Below, piece after piece: positions 27,736 to 34,671 of a DNA stretch of 64,000 nucleotides (its first letter is position 1; each line of letters starts with the position of its first letter). The notes beneath the pieces were generated by a model. The model searched no databases. It saw nothing but the letters and a program-made list of their open reading frames with translations, and had not been told where the DNA came from. Source of the stretch: Paenirhizobium daejeonense (GTDB taxonomy: Bacteria; Pseudomonadota; Alphaproteobacteria; Rhizobiales; Rhizobiaceae); NCBI RefSeq assembly GCF_014280875.1, contig NZ_JACLAL010000005.1, forward strand, positions 372,001 through 436,000, in the 5' to 3' direction. Position numbers and translations under genes: made by a program.

Positions 27736-27925
27736 GAAAGGCGGCTCCGCTTCAGGCTATTTCGGCTCTTCCTAACGCTGGTGCGAGCCTCTTGCCAATC
27801 ACCTTTGCGTTCGCTGCGACAATGATGCATTTTAGCCCTTGATGGCGCAATTTTTCGGGTTGACCCGGCGGGATCGCCTGCATATGTTCCGCCCACTTCC
27901 GCAGGGCCTTGAAAATCCTGCCTGG

Positions 27926-28001
27926 GAGAGCGTAGCTCAGCCGGTAGAGCAACTGACTTTTAATCAGTAGGTCCAGGGTTCGAATCCCTGCGCTCTCACC
28001 A
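27926..28001 (+). tRNA. tRNA-Lys (UUU), probable phage attachment site
   Basis: A complete 76-nt cloverleaf: acceptor gagagcg/cgctctc, D-stem gctc/gagc, anticodon stem actga/tcagt around loop cttttaa (anticodon TTT), T-arm cagggttcgaatccctg, discriminator A and an encoded CCA. Phage-like genes begin within 1 kb downstream, so the 3' half is the likely attB/attL core. Confidence 0.95.
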
Positions 28002-28003
28002 CC

Positions 28004-28018
28004 GAAGTCATTGACTTC
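28004..28018. repeat. Short inverted repeat at the tRNA-prophage junction
   Basis: A 7-bp inverted repeat (gaagtca / tgacttc, 1-nt centre) begins 3 nt after the tRNA CCA. It could be the tRNA terminator stem or part of the att core. Another A/T-rich inverted repeat (acaatatttattgt) lies at 28141-28154 ahead of the first prophage gene. The rest of 28002-28214 shows no gene. Confidence 0.4.
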
Positions 28019-28214
28019 AAAGGTGAATTTCCAACTTTAGAAACTGCTTGAGTTTGGCCCGGTTTGCTTAGTTTGCCGTTGGTTTGCAAAATGCGTTCTG
28101 CTGTCGTTCTCACTGCGCAACTTTTTGTTGAGTTGCGTAGACAATATTTATTGTTTGTGGCCATATCGTTTGGATCACTGTGCGTGGCAACGGCATTTTT
28201 TTGAGGCGAGATAT

Positions 28215-28394
28215 ATGACTAAAGACAACGAATCGAAAAGGAAGAACTCAAATCCATCTATAGAGATTGGTTCCGGTGATAAGATCATACTGGAATGGGG
28301 ACAGAAAAGCTTTAATAGCCAGCAGTTGACCAGCAAACTGAGTGGGAGTGTTAAAACCAAGCCTAATGACAAGGATGGGTCAGGCGACAAATGA
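28215..28394 (+). CDS. Small hydrophilic protein, 59 aa, first gene of a prophage-end cargo pair
   Basis: A 59-residue, charged, apparently disordered protein preceded by gaggcgag. It contains NSNPSIEIGSGDKIILEW, resembling the SPVV..GGDVNI tail of the 64-aa gene at 13990. It ends four bases into the next gene (ATGA overlap), so the two are coupled. A/T content is clearly higher than in the chromosomal genes. It sits at the extreme edge of the prophage, a usual place for lysogenic-conversion genes. No function can be named. Confidence 0.55.
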   Translation: MTKDNESKRKNSNPSIEIGSGDKIILEWGQKSFNSQQLTSKLSGSVKTKPNDKDGSGDK

Positions 28395-28834
28395 ATCTTG
28401 AAGATGCCGCCAGCGCTGCGACTATCGCAAGCTTCTTCGTGGCAGTTATGGGATTCTTGTTTATCTGGATGCAGATTCGTGACGCAAAGCTCACCTCATC
28501 CGCTTCAGCGATTTCTGCTATTTACGAAAAACTTGTGGTTCTTATTAATGAACTTCCAGTCCAGAACGACGAGCCAGAACTTTGGAAACATGCGTTTACC
28601 AATGTCTTGAACCAGCTAGAACTGGCATGTGCCGTGTGTCTGGATGGACAGATATCTGGACGAACCGGAAGACTTGGAGTGAAGCTAATCTCGGATATTC
28701 TTTCGACAATTGAAGAGGATGACGTCCTCAGAAAATACACTGAATCAGCAGTGCATTCCCCGGAGACGTTCATCAACATCAGAGATTTCTGCCGAAAGCA
28801 CAAATCCTCATGGCAGGGATTGGTTGTGACCTAG
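28391..28834 (+). CDS. Membrane-anchored protein of unknown function, 147 aa
   Basis: A 147-residue protein with one N-terminal transmembrane helix (~9-28) followed by a helical cytosolic domain (QIRDAKLTSSASAISAIYEKL...). The shape resembles small membrane-anchored accessory proteins, but I do not recognise a family. It is coupled to the 59-aa gene by an ATGA overlap. Its stop overlaps the stop of the convergent dNMP kinase by 3 bp, so the pair is packed tightly against the phage genes. Confidence 0.6.
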   Translation: MNLEDAASAATIASFFVAVMGFLFIWMQIRDAKLTSSASAISAIYEKLVVLINELPVQNDEPELWKHAFTNVLNQLELACAVCLDGQISGRTGRLGVKLISDILSTIEEDDVLRKYTESAVHSPETFINIRDFCRKHKSSWQGLVVT

Positions 28835-29535
28835 CCATATCGCCGCAGCGCATCCTCGATCTTCCCGAACAGCGTCTCCGGTGTGTTGTCGTTGGCGATG
28901 ACTAGATCTTCATCGCCGCATCCGCTCTCTGATTCGTGATGACCGGCAATGCCGCCTCGCCCAACCAGCCTGTAGATATCGCCGCCGAGGCGTCGGATTG
29001 CCTGCGCCTCGTTCGGGAATCGGCAGTCGTCGACAACGACGCGGCCGGCCTCAGCGAAGACTTGCTCGACGCGACGACGCCAGAGGTTGATCCAGAAGTC
29101 TTCGCCCATGCATTTCCGTCCCCACTCCGTGCCGAGCGTCTGCATGGCGTGTCGGGGCGTCTTGCCGCAGAGGTAGGCGAACGAGGTCTCCTTGTAACTG
29201 CCCTCGATTTCATCCTCCGCCATGCCGACGGCGCGAAGCATATCCTTCAGCGGTCCGGCGAACTTCACGAGCGTGTAGCCGTGCTTCTCAGCGAGGTACT
29301 TGGTCGCCGTGGACTTGCCGCTGCCCGCCTGGCCGGTGAAGGCGACGATGGGAGGCAGGTTGTCGTTGGCAGCGAAGGGCTGTCCTTTCGCCGGCACTGC
29401 GGTGATACAGCCGTGGTCTTTGGATACGATGGCAGGCCCAAGTGAGAAATTGCGGCGGTATTCTTTCATTGCCGCATCGTAGGCAAGGCCACTTTTCTCT
29501 ACTGCCGCTTCCAGTCTTTTCAGTATTTCGGTCAT
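28831..29535 (-). CDS. Phage deoxynucleoside monophosphate kinase-like P-loop protein
   Basis: A 234-residue kinase with P-loop TGQAGSGKST (~67-76) and the phage dNMP-kinase segment LQTLGTEWGRKCMGEDFWI-like (QTLGTEWGR at ~136). It also has VVVDDCRFPNEA as the Walker B region. It would phosphorylate dNMPs to supply replication. Two ANDN motifs occur, at ~56-59 and ~214-217, the second 17 residues from the C-terminus. It overlaps the upstream gene by 4 bp (ATGA). Confidence 0.82.
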   Translation of the reverse strand: MTEILKRLEAAVEKSGLAYDAAMKEYRRNFSLGPAIVSKDHGCITAVPAKGQPFAANDNLPPIVAFTGQAGSGKSTATKYLAEKHGYTLVKFAGPLKDMLRAVGMAEDEIEGSYKETSFAYLCGKTPRHAMQTLGTEWGRKCMGEDFWINLWRRRVEQVFAEAGRVVVDDCRFPNEAQAIRRLGGDIYRLVGRGGIAGHHESESGCGDEDLVIANDNTPETLFGKIEDALRRYG

Positions 29536-29813
29536 AGCGCCTCCTCTAGCTCTTTCGCCGGCGTCCCTGGCTTCACGACAGGCCGGAACCGGCGCACGTT
29601 GAACGGCGGATCCTCGTCGCCGAACTCAGGGCATACACCGCGGTTGATGCCTTCAAGCCGAACGCCGATGTAGTCTCCGTTCATGTAGCTTGTGGCTGGC
29701 CCTACCCACCGAGCCTTGTAGACGGCGCCTTCCTTGATGCCGAGATATTGCTCGGCGTAGATGCCGTCGTCGATGCAGACGATTTCGTCGCCGGGTTTGA
29801 TCGTGGTGGTCAT
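29532..29813 (-). CDS. Hypothetical phage protein, 93 aa
   Basis: A 93-residue, beta-rich protein beginning MTTTIKPGDEIVCIDDG. The KPGDEIVCID and GAVYKARWVG segments suggest a small SH3-like or KOW-like barrel, but I recognise no named family. ATGA overlaps with both neighbours place it in the leftward early operon. Confidence 0.65.
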   Translation of the reverse strand: MTTTIKPGDEIVCIDDGIYAEQYLGIKEGAVYKARWVGPATSYMNGDYIGVRLEGINRGVCPEFGDEDPPFNVRRFRPVVKPGTPAKELEEAL

Positions 29814-30043
29814 GTGGTCTCCGTAATTGCAGCGCGCCCGGCGTCGGTGATTGAGAAGAACTGGCGAGTGCCTGGTCCGCCCTTTGTGGCGGCGACCATA
29901 CCTAAAGGGACTAGCTTTCGAAGGAGGGCTGTCGTGCCCTCCCCCAAATGGACCGTCGCGAAAGAGGCGCGATCAGGATAGTCGTCGTGACGGCGGCGAA
30001 GGGTTGCCAGCGCGTCGCGTTGCCTGTGGGTGATGGTCGTCAT
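29810..30043 (-). CDS. Small winged-helix-like phage protein, 77 aa
   Basis: A 77-residue basic protein. The order THRQRDALATLRR, GEGTTALLRKLVPLGMVAATKGG and QFFSITDAGRAAI matches a winged-helix layout (two helices, then a beta-wing ending TDAGRAAI, as in MarR-type folds). The start at 30043 overlaps the upstream stop (ATGA); a GTG nine bases upstream is possible. It may be a small regulator or DNA-binding accessory. Confidence 0.6.
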   Translation of the reverse strand: MTTITHRQRDALATLRRRHDDYPDRASFATVHLGEGTTALLRKLVPLGMVAATKGGPGTRQFFSITDAGRAAITETT

Positions 30044-30252
30044 ACCTCCCACCCCATGAACTTCTTCATTACATCACCCATGCGAGCCGCCACGCCGCAG
30101 TGCTCTCGAGTCCTGCCGTAGGTCGTCAGGTGCTCGCCGTGCGGCTCCGGCGAATCATGGCAGCGACGCGCGTAGATAACGACTTGGTCATAGCCGTAAC
30201 GGTCAGCAACGTCGCGAGCGGCAGAGATCGGTATTCGAACCATGTCACGCAT
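30040..30252 (-). CDS. Hypothetical phage protein, 70 aa
   Basis: A 70-residue protein (MRDMVRIPISAARDVADRYGYDQVVIYARR...). The segment up to VIYARR looks like a compact alpha/beta unit, followed by GEHLTTYGRTREHCGVAARMGD. Genes of this sort are frequent in rhizobial phages; function is unknown. The start overlaps the upstream gene by 8 bp; a longer frame upstream overlaps that gene more and is less likely. Confidence 0.6.
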   Translation of the reverse strand: MRDMVRIPISAARDVADRYGYDQVVIYARRCHDSPEPHGEHLTTYGRTREHCGVAARMGDVMKKFMGWEV

Positions 30253-30436
30253 CAAGCAACTTCCTTTCGATGGCATAACAGTCAGTGCCGTACATGCCTC
30301 CGTCATGCTTGATCGAATGCTGCGTGCCGTCCATCATCGTGATAACGAGGCGCTTGCTGTAAGTGTCGTCCCAGTGGACGCTGGCGACGTGATGTTTGTT
30401 GATGGAAAGCTCTCTTGTCAGTCGGGTGAGCGCCAT
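30245..30436 (-). CDS. Hypothetical phage protein, 63 aa
   Basis: A 63-residue protein with a beta-strand-like pattern (HHVASVHWDDTYSKRLVITMMDGTQHSIKH). The upstream stop and this start share one base (TAATG), so it is coupled. No family recognised. Confidence 0.55.
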   Translation of the reverse strand: MALTRLTRELSINKHHVASVHWDDTYSKRLVITMMDGTQHSIKHDGGMYGTDCYAIERKLLDA

Positions 30437-30870
30437 TACGCCGCCTCCTTCATTTCAGCCCGCGACCGAATGGCCGCCATGATCTCTTTGACTGTCGTCC
30501 AAGGCACGACGACGTTGCGCAAACATTCCTCGCCGTCCTCATCTCGATCCTCGATGTCGAAGCTGAACTCGCCGATGTATGCCGCCTTGGTTGCGCCGCT
30601 CGGCGTCATCGCCTCCTGGAGCCGGTCGATCTTCCCCCGCAGGTGAGCCAGCGAAAGATCGTGGAAGCACTCGTTGGTGAACTCCGGCGCGGCGTCGAAC
30701 GGGATGGCGTAGCTGTCTCGTTCCTTCGGCGTGTACTTCTCCTTGATCGGGATGCCGCAACTGGCGAAATCCTCGGCTGGCCATGTGCCCGCCTTGTCTC
30801 GAATGCCGGTGTAGCCCGTGTGGCCGGGGTTCTCGTAAAGGTCGCGTTTCAGCAGGACGTACTGGGTCAT
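30436..30870 (-). CDS. Hypothetical phage protein, 144 aa
   Basis: A 144-residue acidic protein (MTQYVLLKRDLYENPGHTGYTGIRDKAG...). It contains EECLRNVVVPWTTVKEIMAAIRSRAEM near the C-terminus. I recognise no domain. It overlaps both neighbours by 1-4 bp within the leftward operon. Confidence 0.6.
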   Translation of the reverse strand: MTQYVLLKRDLYENPGHTGYTGIRDKAGTWPAEDFASCGIPIKEKYTPKERDSYAIPFDAAPEFTNECFHDLSLAHLRGKIDRLQEAMTPSGATKAAYIGEFSFDIEDRDEDGEECLRNVVVPWTTVKEIMAAIRSRAEMKEAA

Positions 30871-31088
30871 GCCTTGACCCGCGATATGCTGGTGACGCTA
30901 CATGACCACCAATCTGGAAGACTCATGCAAGCTTCAAGTGACTGACGTTCGGCGTCGTTCCAGTCTCTTGCAGGAACTACTAATTCAACATCACGGCTGG
31001 TGTAATCCAGATCAGTTGACTTCAGATATGGGTTCCGGCCGTTGAGGTGAACCGACACACCATAGAGGTGACGTTTACGCCTGAACAT
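30867..31088 (-). CDS. Hypothetical phage protein, 73 aa
   Basis: A 73-residue protein beginning MFRRKRHLYGVSVHLNGRNPYLKS. Short overlaps with both neighbours (TAATG upstream) support its being real. The codons are more A/T-rich than its neighbours. Function unknown. Confidence 0.5.
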   Translation of the reverse strand: MFRRKRHLYGVSVHLNGRNPYLKSTDLDYTSRDVELVVPARDWNDAERQSLEACMSLPDWWSCSVTSISRVKA

Positions 31089-31873
31089 TACGCCACCCTT
31101 CCCATCTGACGCTCCAGCATCACATACGTATTGAGGAACTCATCTTCCGCATGCTCAGGCTCCCAGCACTGGACGCGAACGCCAAGCGGGTCATCAAACC
31201 TGCCGTGCCACGCCATGGGCCGCAGGTTTACCAGTTCGTCAGCAATGATGCGGTCGTCGGCCTCATGCACCGGCGGTGGCATATCTAGTGCGAGCCCGAA
31301 GCGCTGCGCGACTGCGGCCATCACTCGCGCTTCCGCCTCCTTGTATCCATGCAGGAACGGCTTCAACGGCCGCGGCACATCGACAAGGTAGGCCTCGCTT
31401 GCGTCATGCAGGAGACCCCACAACGCGATTTCTGCGCCGTACCGTGGCAACAGCCATCCGGCCAGCAGGACGGAATGCTCCGCCACACTGTAGAACTTGA
31501 TGCAGTGGCCAGCATATCGGCACTGCAGGCTCAGACTGTGCGCGATGTCCTCGATGTGGATCTCGTCGGCCTTCGGGTCCATAGGCCAGAACTGGCGGCC
31601 GGAGTAGACCTGCATGAAGTCGCCAAAACGACGAGAAGCAAACATCTGCGGGTGGTCGACGCCAAGATCGTTGTAGGATTCACCGACAAGGCGCCTTTCG
31701 CCACTGACGATGCCACCTACCGCAAAACCGGTCGATGCACCGCTTTCGTCTAGCGGCTGCGGGTTGTTGTCATTCGCGGCAACATATTTGTCGAGCGGTC
31801 CGAATGTGGTGACAAAGACGTCGTCCTCTTGAGCCATCTGCTGGAGCGCTATTTCTCTTGTCACGGCGCCCAT
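31088..31873 (-). CDS. HD-domain phosphohydrolase (YfbR-like), phage-encoded
   Basis: A 261-residue protein. The C-terminal two thirds is an HD hydrolase: HSLSLQCRYAGHC, H133 in AEHSVLLAGW, then H156-D157 in LWGLLHDASEAYLVDVP, a metal-binding arrangement seen in YfbR-type 5'-nucleotidases. The N-terminal ~65 residues are extra and include an AANDN motif at 32-36. The ATG at 31873 shares one base with the upstream stop (TGATG). Beside a dNMP kinase and a MazG-like gene, it probably shapes the nucleotide pool. Confidence 0.78.
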   Translation of the reverse strand: MGAVTREIALQQMAQEDDVFVTTFGPLDKYVAANDNNPQPLDESGASTGFAVGGIVSGERRLVGESYNDLGVDHPQMFASRRFGDFMQVYSGRQFWPMDPKADEIHIEDIAHSLSLQCRYAGHCIKFYSVAEHSVLLAGWLLPRYGAEIALWGLLHDASEAYLVDVPRPLKPFLHGYKEAEARVMAAVAQRFGLALDMPPPVHEADDRIIADELVNLRPMAWHGRFDDPLGVRVQCWEPEHAEDEFLNTYVMLERQMGRVA

Positions 31874-32286
31874 CAAAACGCCTTCACGCCAGCGGCCTTG
31901 CGTGCCTCGATCTTGTGGTCAGGACGATTGTCGTTGTAGGCAATCTTCTCATCGATGGCGCCGCCGAGATCGAGGCCAAGATAAGCTGCCAGATCTCCTA
32001 TTCGGATCATGGCATCCGCAAGTTCCACCTCGATCATCTTCCGATGCGGAAGCTTGTCGTCCATCTTGTTCTTGCGGAAACCCTCCATGCCTTCGCTGAT
32101 CTCCGAATGGATCAGGCAAAGCATTTCCGGCACGTTTCGTTCCAACTGCTTGCCGGTGGCAAGGTCGGTATACCAGCCGGCCTTGCGACTCCGAGCGTGG
32201 CAGTCAGCCGCGAAGATGTTGATGGCGGCGGCGTGGGTGTAGTCCACTCCCGCACACAGTTTCAGGCTCACGACATTGTCGGTCAT
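31873..32286 (-). CDS. MazG-like nucleotide pyrophosphohydrolase-type phage protein
   Basis: A 137-residue all-alpha protein. The segment LIHSEISEGMEGFRKNK followed by EVELADAMIRIGDLAAYLGLDL matches the ExxE...ExxD metal-binding pattern of the all-alpha NTP pyrophosphatase (MazG-like) superfamily. A good ribosome-binding site (aggag) precedes the ATG at 32286. It ends YNDN plus 18 residues. Likely role: hydrolysis of dNTPs or alarmones. Confidence 0.75.
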   Translation of the reverse strand: MTDNVVSLKLCAGVDYTHAAAINIFAADCHARSRKAGWYTDLATGKQLERNVPEMLCLIHSEISEGMEGFRKNKMDDKLPHRKMIEVELADAMIRIGDLAAYLGLDLGGAIDEKIAYNDNRPDHKIEARKAAGVKAF

Positions 32287-32406
32287 TCTAGTCTCCTCTT
32301 GTGGTGGTGGTATTGCCGCCGGTTGGTGGCCGGCGGCGTGGTGATTGGTTCGGAAGTGGGCGCGTGTGCATTACCCGCAATCCACAGCAACACGCGATAT
32401 CGACTA

Positions 32407-32424
32407 GGCACTATACCTAGTGCC
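32407..32424. promoter_or_regulatory. Inverted repeat, possible operator
   Basis: A perfect 7-bp inverted repeat (ggcacta / tagtgcc, 4-nt centre) lies in the 32287-32497 gap upstream of the leftward early operon. An 8-bp palindrome gaatattc follows at about 32450. Position fits an operator, but no cognate regulator is in view. Confidence 0.4.
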
Positions 32425-32497
32425 ATTGACCTCAGACCCTATGGGTGAGAATATTCCCACTGTGCTGCCAGCGAGTTTTTTTTAGCTGGAGAAGCAT

Positions 32498-32647
32498 ATG
32501 AAACATCATCTTCGTTTTCGACACGGCAAGACTGAAGGAGAGGCAAATAGCCCTCTCAGCATGGCTCTTCTCGCCATCATCACTATCGCTTGTCGCTTTT
32601 CACCTCTGATCATCGCAGTCGTTGCCGGATACTTCGGCCTTGGCTGA
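32498..32647 (+). CDS. Small membrane protein, 49 aa
   Basis: A 49-codon frame with a good ribosome-binding site (ctggagaag, 4-5 nt before the ATG). It encodes MKHHLRFRHGKTEGEANSPL followed by a hydrophobic stretch that could span the membrane once or twice (ALLAIITIACRFSPLIIAVV). It runs against the flanking genes and ends just before the metallophosphoesterase stop. It could be a phage membrane effector; the call rests on the ribosome-binding site and composition only. Confidence 0.45.
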   Translation: MKHHLRFRHGKTEGEANSPLSMALLAIITIACRFSPLIIAVVAGYFGLG

Positions 32648-32654
32648 TAACGTC

Positions 32655-33920
32655 CTAAGCCACTCTCCTCTGCTCTGCCGGCACATTGTCGTTGGTCGCA
32701 ACGAAGTTGGCCGCCGGCAAGTTGACCGTCAGACGATCGATTTCACCCATTTCACGATGCATGGTGATAGACACTGCAGACCGCGCCGAAACGTAGCCGC
32801 TGGCCGCATGCCATGCGTCCTTCGCTGCCAAGGTGTTGAAGCTCTCCGCTCTAACCCCGCCGCCAGACTTGACCCTATCGTGGTGGACATGGCCGGTGTA
32901 CGCGTAGCGGAATTCGGTAACGCCCCACTCTTTGGCCCAGTTCGCGGCCATGAAGCCAGCCATATCGCCCATCCGCAACATGTCGCCATGGGTGGCTGCG
33001 ACCATCACCTTGCCGAAACAATGCATGAAGAAACGGCCGGGATCTGTGTCGACGGTGACGCGCGGATTGTTGCGGAACCATGCCGCCAGCGCGATCGCAA
33101 GCATCAGGCTGGTCTCGTCGTCGTGGTTTCCGGGGAGCTTTCGGTAGATGACGTGTTCGTGCTTCTGAAGCGCCAGTTCGATGCAGTGGACGGCTAACTC
33201 TACGCCGACCTGCAGGACGCGGGCATATCGGGTGTCGACATCGAGCGGATTGCCGCTACGCTTCGTCTGGTTGCGGCTGTCATCCGCGTGGAAGTAGTCA
33301 CCCATGTCGAGCACGATTGCGGTATGGCTGCGAGCTGACCTTGCAACGAGATTCGCGATGGTATTTCGCAGCAATGCAGACGCGATCTTGAGATCGTAAT
33401 CGGCGCCGGTTTCCTTGCCCCATGAGAAGAGACCAAGGTGCAAATCCACAATTGGATAGATAGTGAGAAGGCTGGCGTCCGTGAAAGTTGGAGCTGGAGG
33501 AAGTTCCGAATATCCGACGTGCCTGTCGAAGGCTTCATGGATCGCGAGTTCCATGGCGTCGCGCGACTGGGCGTCCTCGCGCGTCTTCACCCACTGCTGA
33601 ATAGTCCTGCCTTCCGCGTCGACGAGAGCCGATACTCCCTTGACCGTGTGACCGGTCGGGACTTCGAATTCTTCACCGACTTCTCTGGCCTGTTTTACCC
33701 ACGCACCGTCGGCATCTTTGCTGGCGATGCTTTTGATTGCGAATCCCGGCAGCACCGGCTTTGTGCCGAGCATGCCACGCTCGGCTGCCACTTTCAAACG
33801 CGAGCAAAACGTATTGCGCTGCAGCCCAAGAAGTGCAGCCGCTGCGGTCTTGTCACCGAGGGCGACAAACGCGTCGGCTGCTTCCTTGGCGAGTTCATCT
33901 CTGAGTCTTGGTGTGGGCAT
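32655..33920 (-). CDS. Helix-turn-helix plus metallophosphoesterase phage protein
   Basis: A 421-residue protein. Residues ~20-48 (ALGDKTAAAALLGLQRNTFCSRLKVA) look like a Fis/transposase-type HTH. A calcineurin-like phosphoesterase follows with DLHLG (~158), GDYFHAD (~207), GNHD (~264), HGD (~309) and GHVHHD (~342), so all metal-ligand motifs are intact. The start at 33920 has an ideal ggagg ribosome-binding site. It may be a phage nuclease or phosphatase targeted to DNA. The C-terminus is ATNDNVPAEQRRVA, close to an SsrA-type tag in layout. Confidence 0.8.
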   Translation of the reverse strand: MPTPRLRDELAKEAADAFVALGDKTAAAALLGLQRNTFCSRLKVAAERGMLGTKPVLPGFAIKSIASKDADGAWVKQAREVGEEFEVPTGHTVKGVSALVDAEGRTIQQWVKTREDAQSRDAMELAIHEAFDRHVGYSELPPAPTFTDASLLTIYPIVDLHLGLFSWGKETGADYDLKIASALLRNTIANLVARSARSHTAIVLDMGDYFHADDSRNQTKRSGNPLDVDTRYARVLQVGVELAVHCIELALQKHEHVIYRKLPGNHDDETSLMLAIALAAWFRNNPRVTVDTDPGRFFMHCFGKVMVAATHGDMLRMGDMAGFMAANWAKEWGVTEFRYAYTGHVHHDRVKSGGGVRAESFNTLAAKDAWHAASGYVSARSAVSITMHREMGEIDRLTVNLPAANFVATNDNVPAEQRRVA

Positions 33921-33986
33921 TGAGCCTCCTTGGTTCAGGATTAGTGGTCGGACGCTGCTGTTCACATTCTCCAATGTCAACGAAAC

Positions 33987-34021
33987 AAAAAAGCGCCCTC
34001 CGCGGTTAGGCAGAGGGCGCT
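33987..34021 (-). terminator. Rho-independent terminator reading leftward
   Basis: A 9-bp stem (agcgccctc / gagggcgct) with a 12-nt loop is followed on the minus strand by six T residues. It would stop leftward transcripts arriving from the structural region before the phosphoesterase gene. Confidence 0.75.
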
Positions 34022-34023
34022 AG

Positions 34024-34052
34024 TTGACACATGCGGAATATAAGAACATAAA
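34024..34052 (+). promoter_or_regulatory. Putative sigma-70-type promoter for the rightward block
   Basis: TTGACA at 34024-34029 and CATAAA at 34047-34052 are 17 bp apart, about 55 bp before the first rightward gene. Confidence 0.5.
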
Positions 34053-34108
34053 AAGAACAAACGCGAGCGGCGCGCGTTTGACGATGACAGTGAAATACGA
34101 GGAACCCC

Positions 34109-34315
34109 ATGCTTTCCGAGCAATCGCCGCCACAATCAAAACCAGCAGATCCGGTCGCCGACGCCATCGCATGGCACAATGGGGACGCCGTCGCAGCCGT
34201 CGCCACACTCATTGAGGACTGCCGCTTCCTGCGCCAACAGCTGGCGCTCGCCGAAGGTCTTATGAGCTGCGGCATGTCACGAGGATGGAGACCACGCTAC
34301 GAACGTGGTGAGTAG
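34109..34315 (+). CDS. Hypothetical phage protein, 68 aa
   Basis: A 68-residue protein preceded by gaggaa. The helical core DAIAWHNGDAVAAVATLIEDCRFLRQQLALAEG followed by a basic tail is typical of small phage early proteins. It heads a rightward block of small genes ending with an SRAP protein and further small open frames. Function unknown. Confidence 0.6.
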   Translation: MLSEQSPPQSKPADPVADAIAWHNGDAVAAVATLIEDCRFLRQQLALAEGLMSCGMSRGWRPRYERGE

Positions 34316-34317
34316 CC

Positions 34318-34659
34318 ATGCCGGCACCCAACTATCGCGGACGGTCTCACCCGTATCTCGAGGCGAAGATACCGACCTTGAGCCATGCGGACAGCATGGG
34401 ACAGTTCGTTCGTGCCGGCTGCACCAGATGCAAGGCCATCCACCTGTACAGGCCGGCCGATATCCGGACGGTCGTCGGTGGCGATATGCATGTCTTCAGG
34501 CTGCGGGAGGTATTGCGCTGCGAGAAGTGCGGCCGGCGCGATGAAATGGTGGTCGAGTTCAAAACGCTGATGGGCAATGAGATTTCCGGCCTCGTTATTC
34601 GCGAGCTTGTTGAAGTCAGGATGGTCAAGAAACCGATCTGGCGTGATAGAAAGCTCTAG
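34318..34659 (+). CDS. Zinc-ribbon-like phage protein, 113 aa
   Basis: A 113-residue protein with two CxxC pairs, GCTRCKA (~34-37) and RCEKCGR (~68-71), framing beta-strands, which suggests one zinc-ribbon. It is one of the short-spaced rightward genes. No named family recognised. Confidence 0.65.
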   Translation: MPAPNYRGRSHPYLEAKIPTLSHADSMGQFVRAGCTRCKAIHLYRPADIRTVVGGDMHVFRLREVLRCEKCGRRDEMVVEFKTLMGNEISGLVIRELVEVRMVKKPIWRDRKL

Positions 34660-34671
34660 AGGGAGAAACCA

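Noticed and set aside
27964..28164. A 66-codon minus-strand frame ending RAQGFEPWTY
   Set aside because: It reads through the tRNA-Lys in antisense; such GFEPWTY ends are a known artefact of tRNA T-arms.
32290..32500. A CRISPR-like or tandem-repeat array in the gtggtggt-rich gap
   Set aside because: Only short, irregular gtggtg runs; no repeated unit with spacers here or elsewhere in the window.
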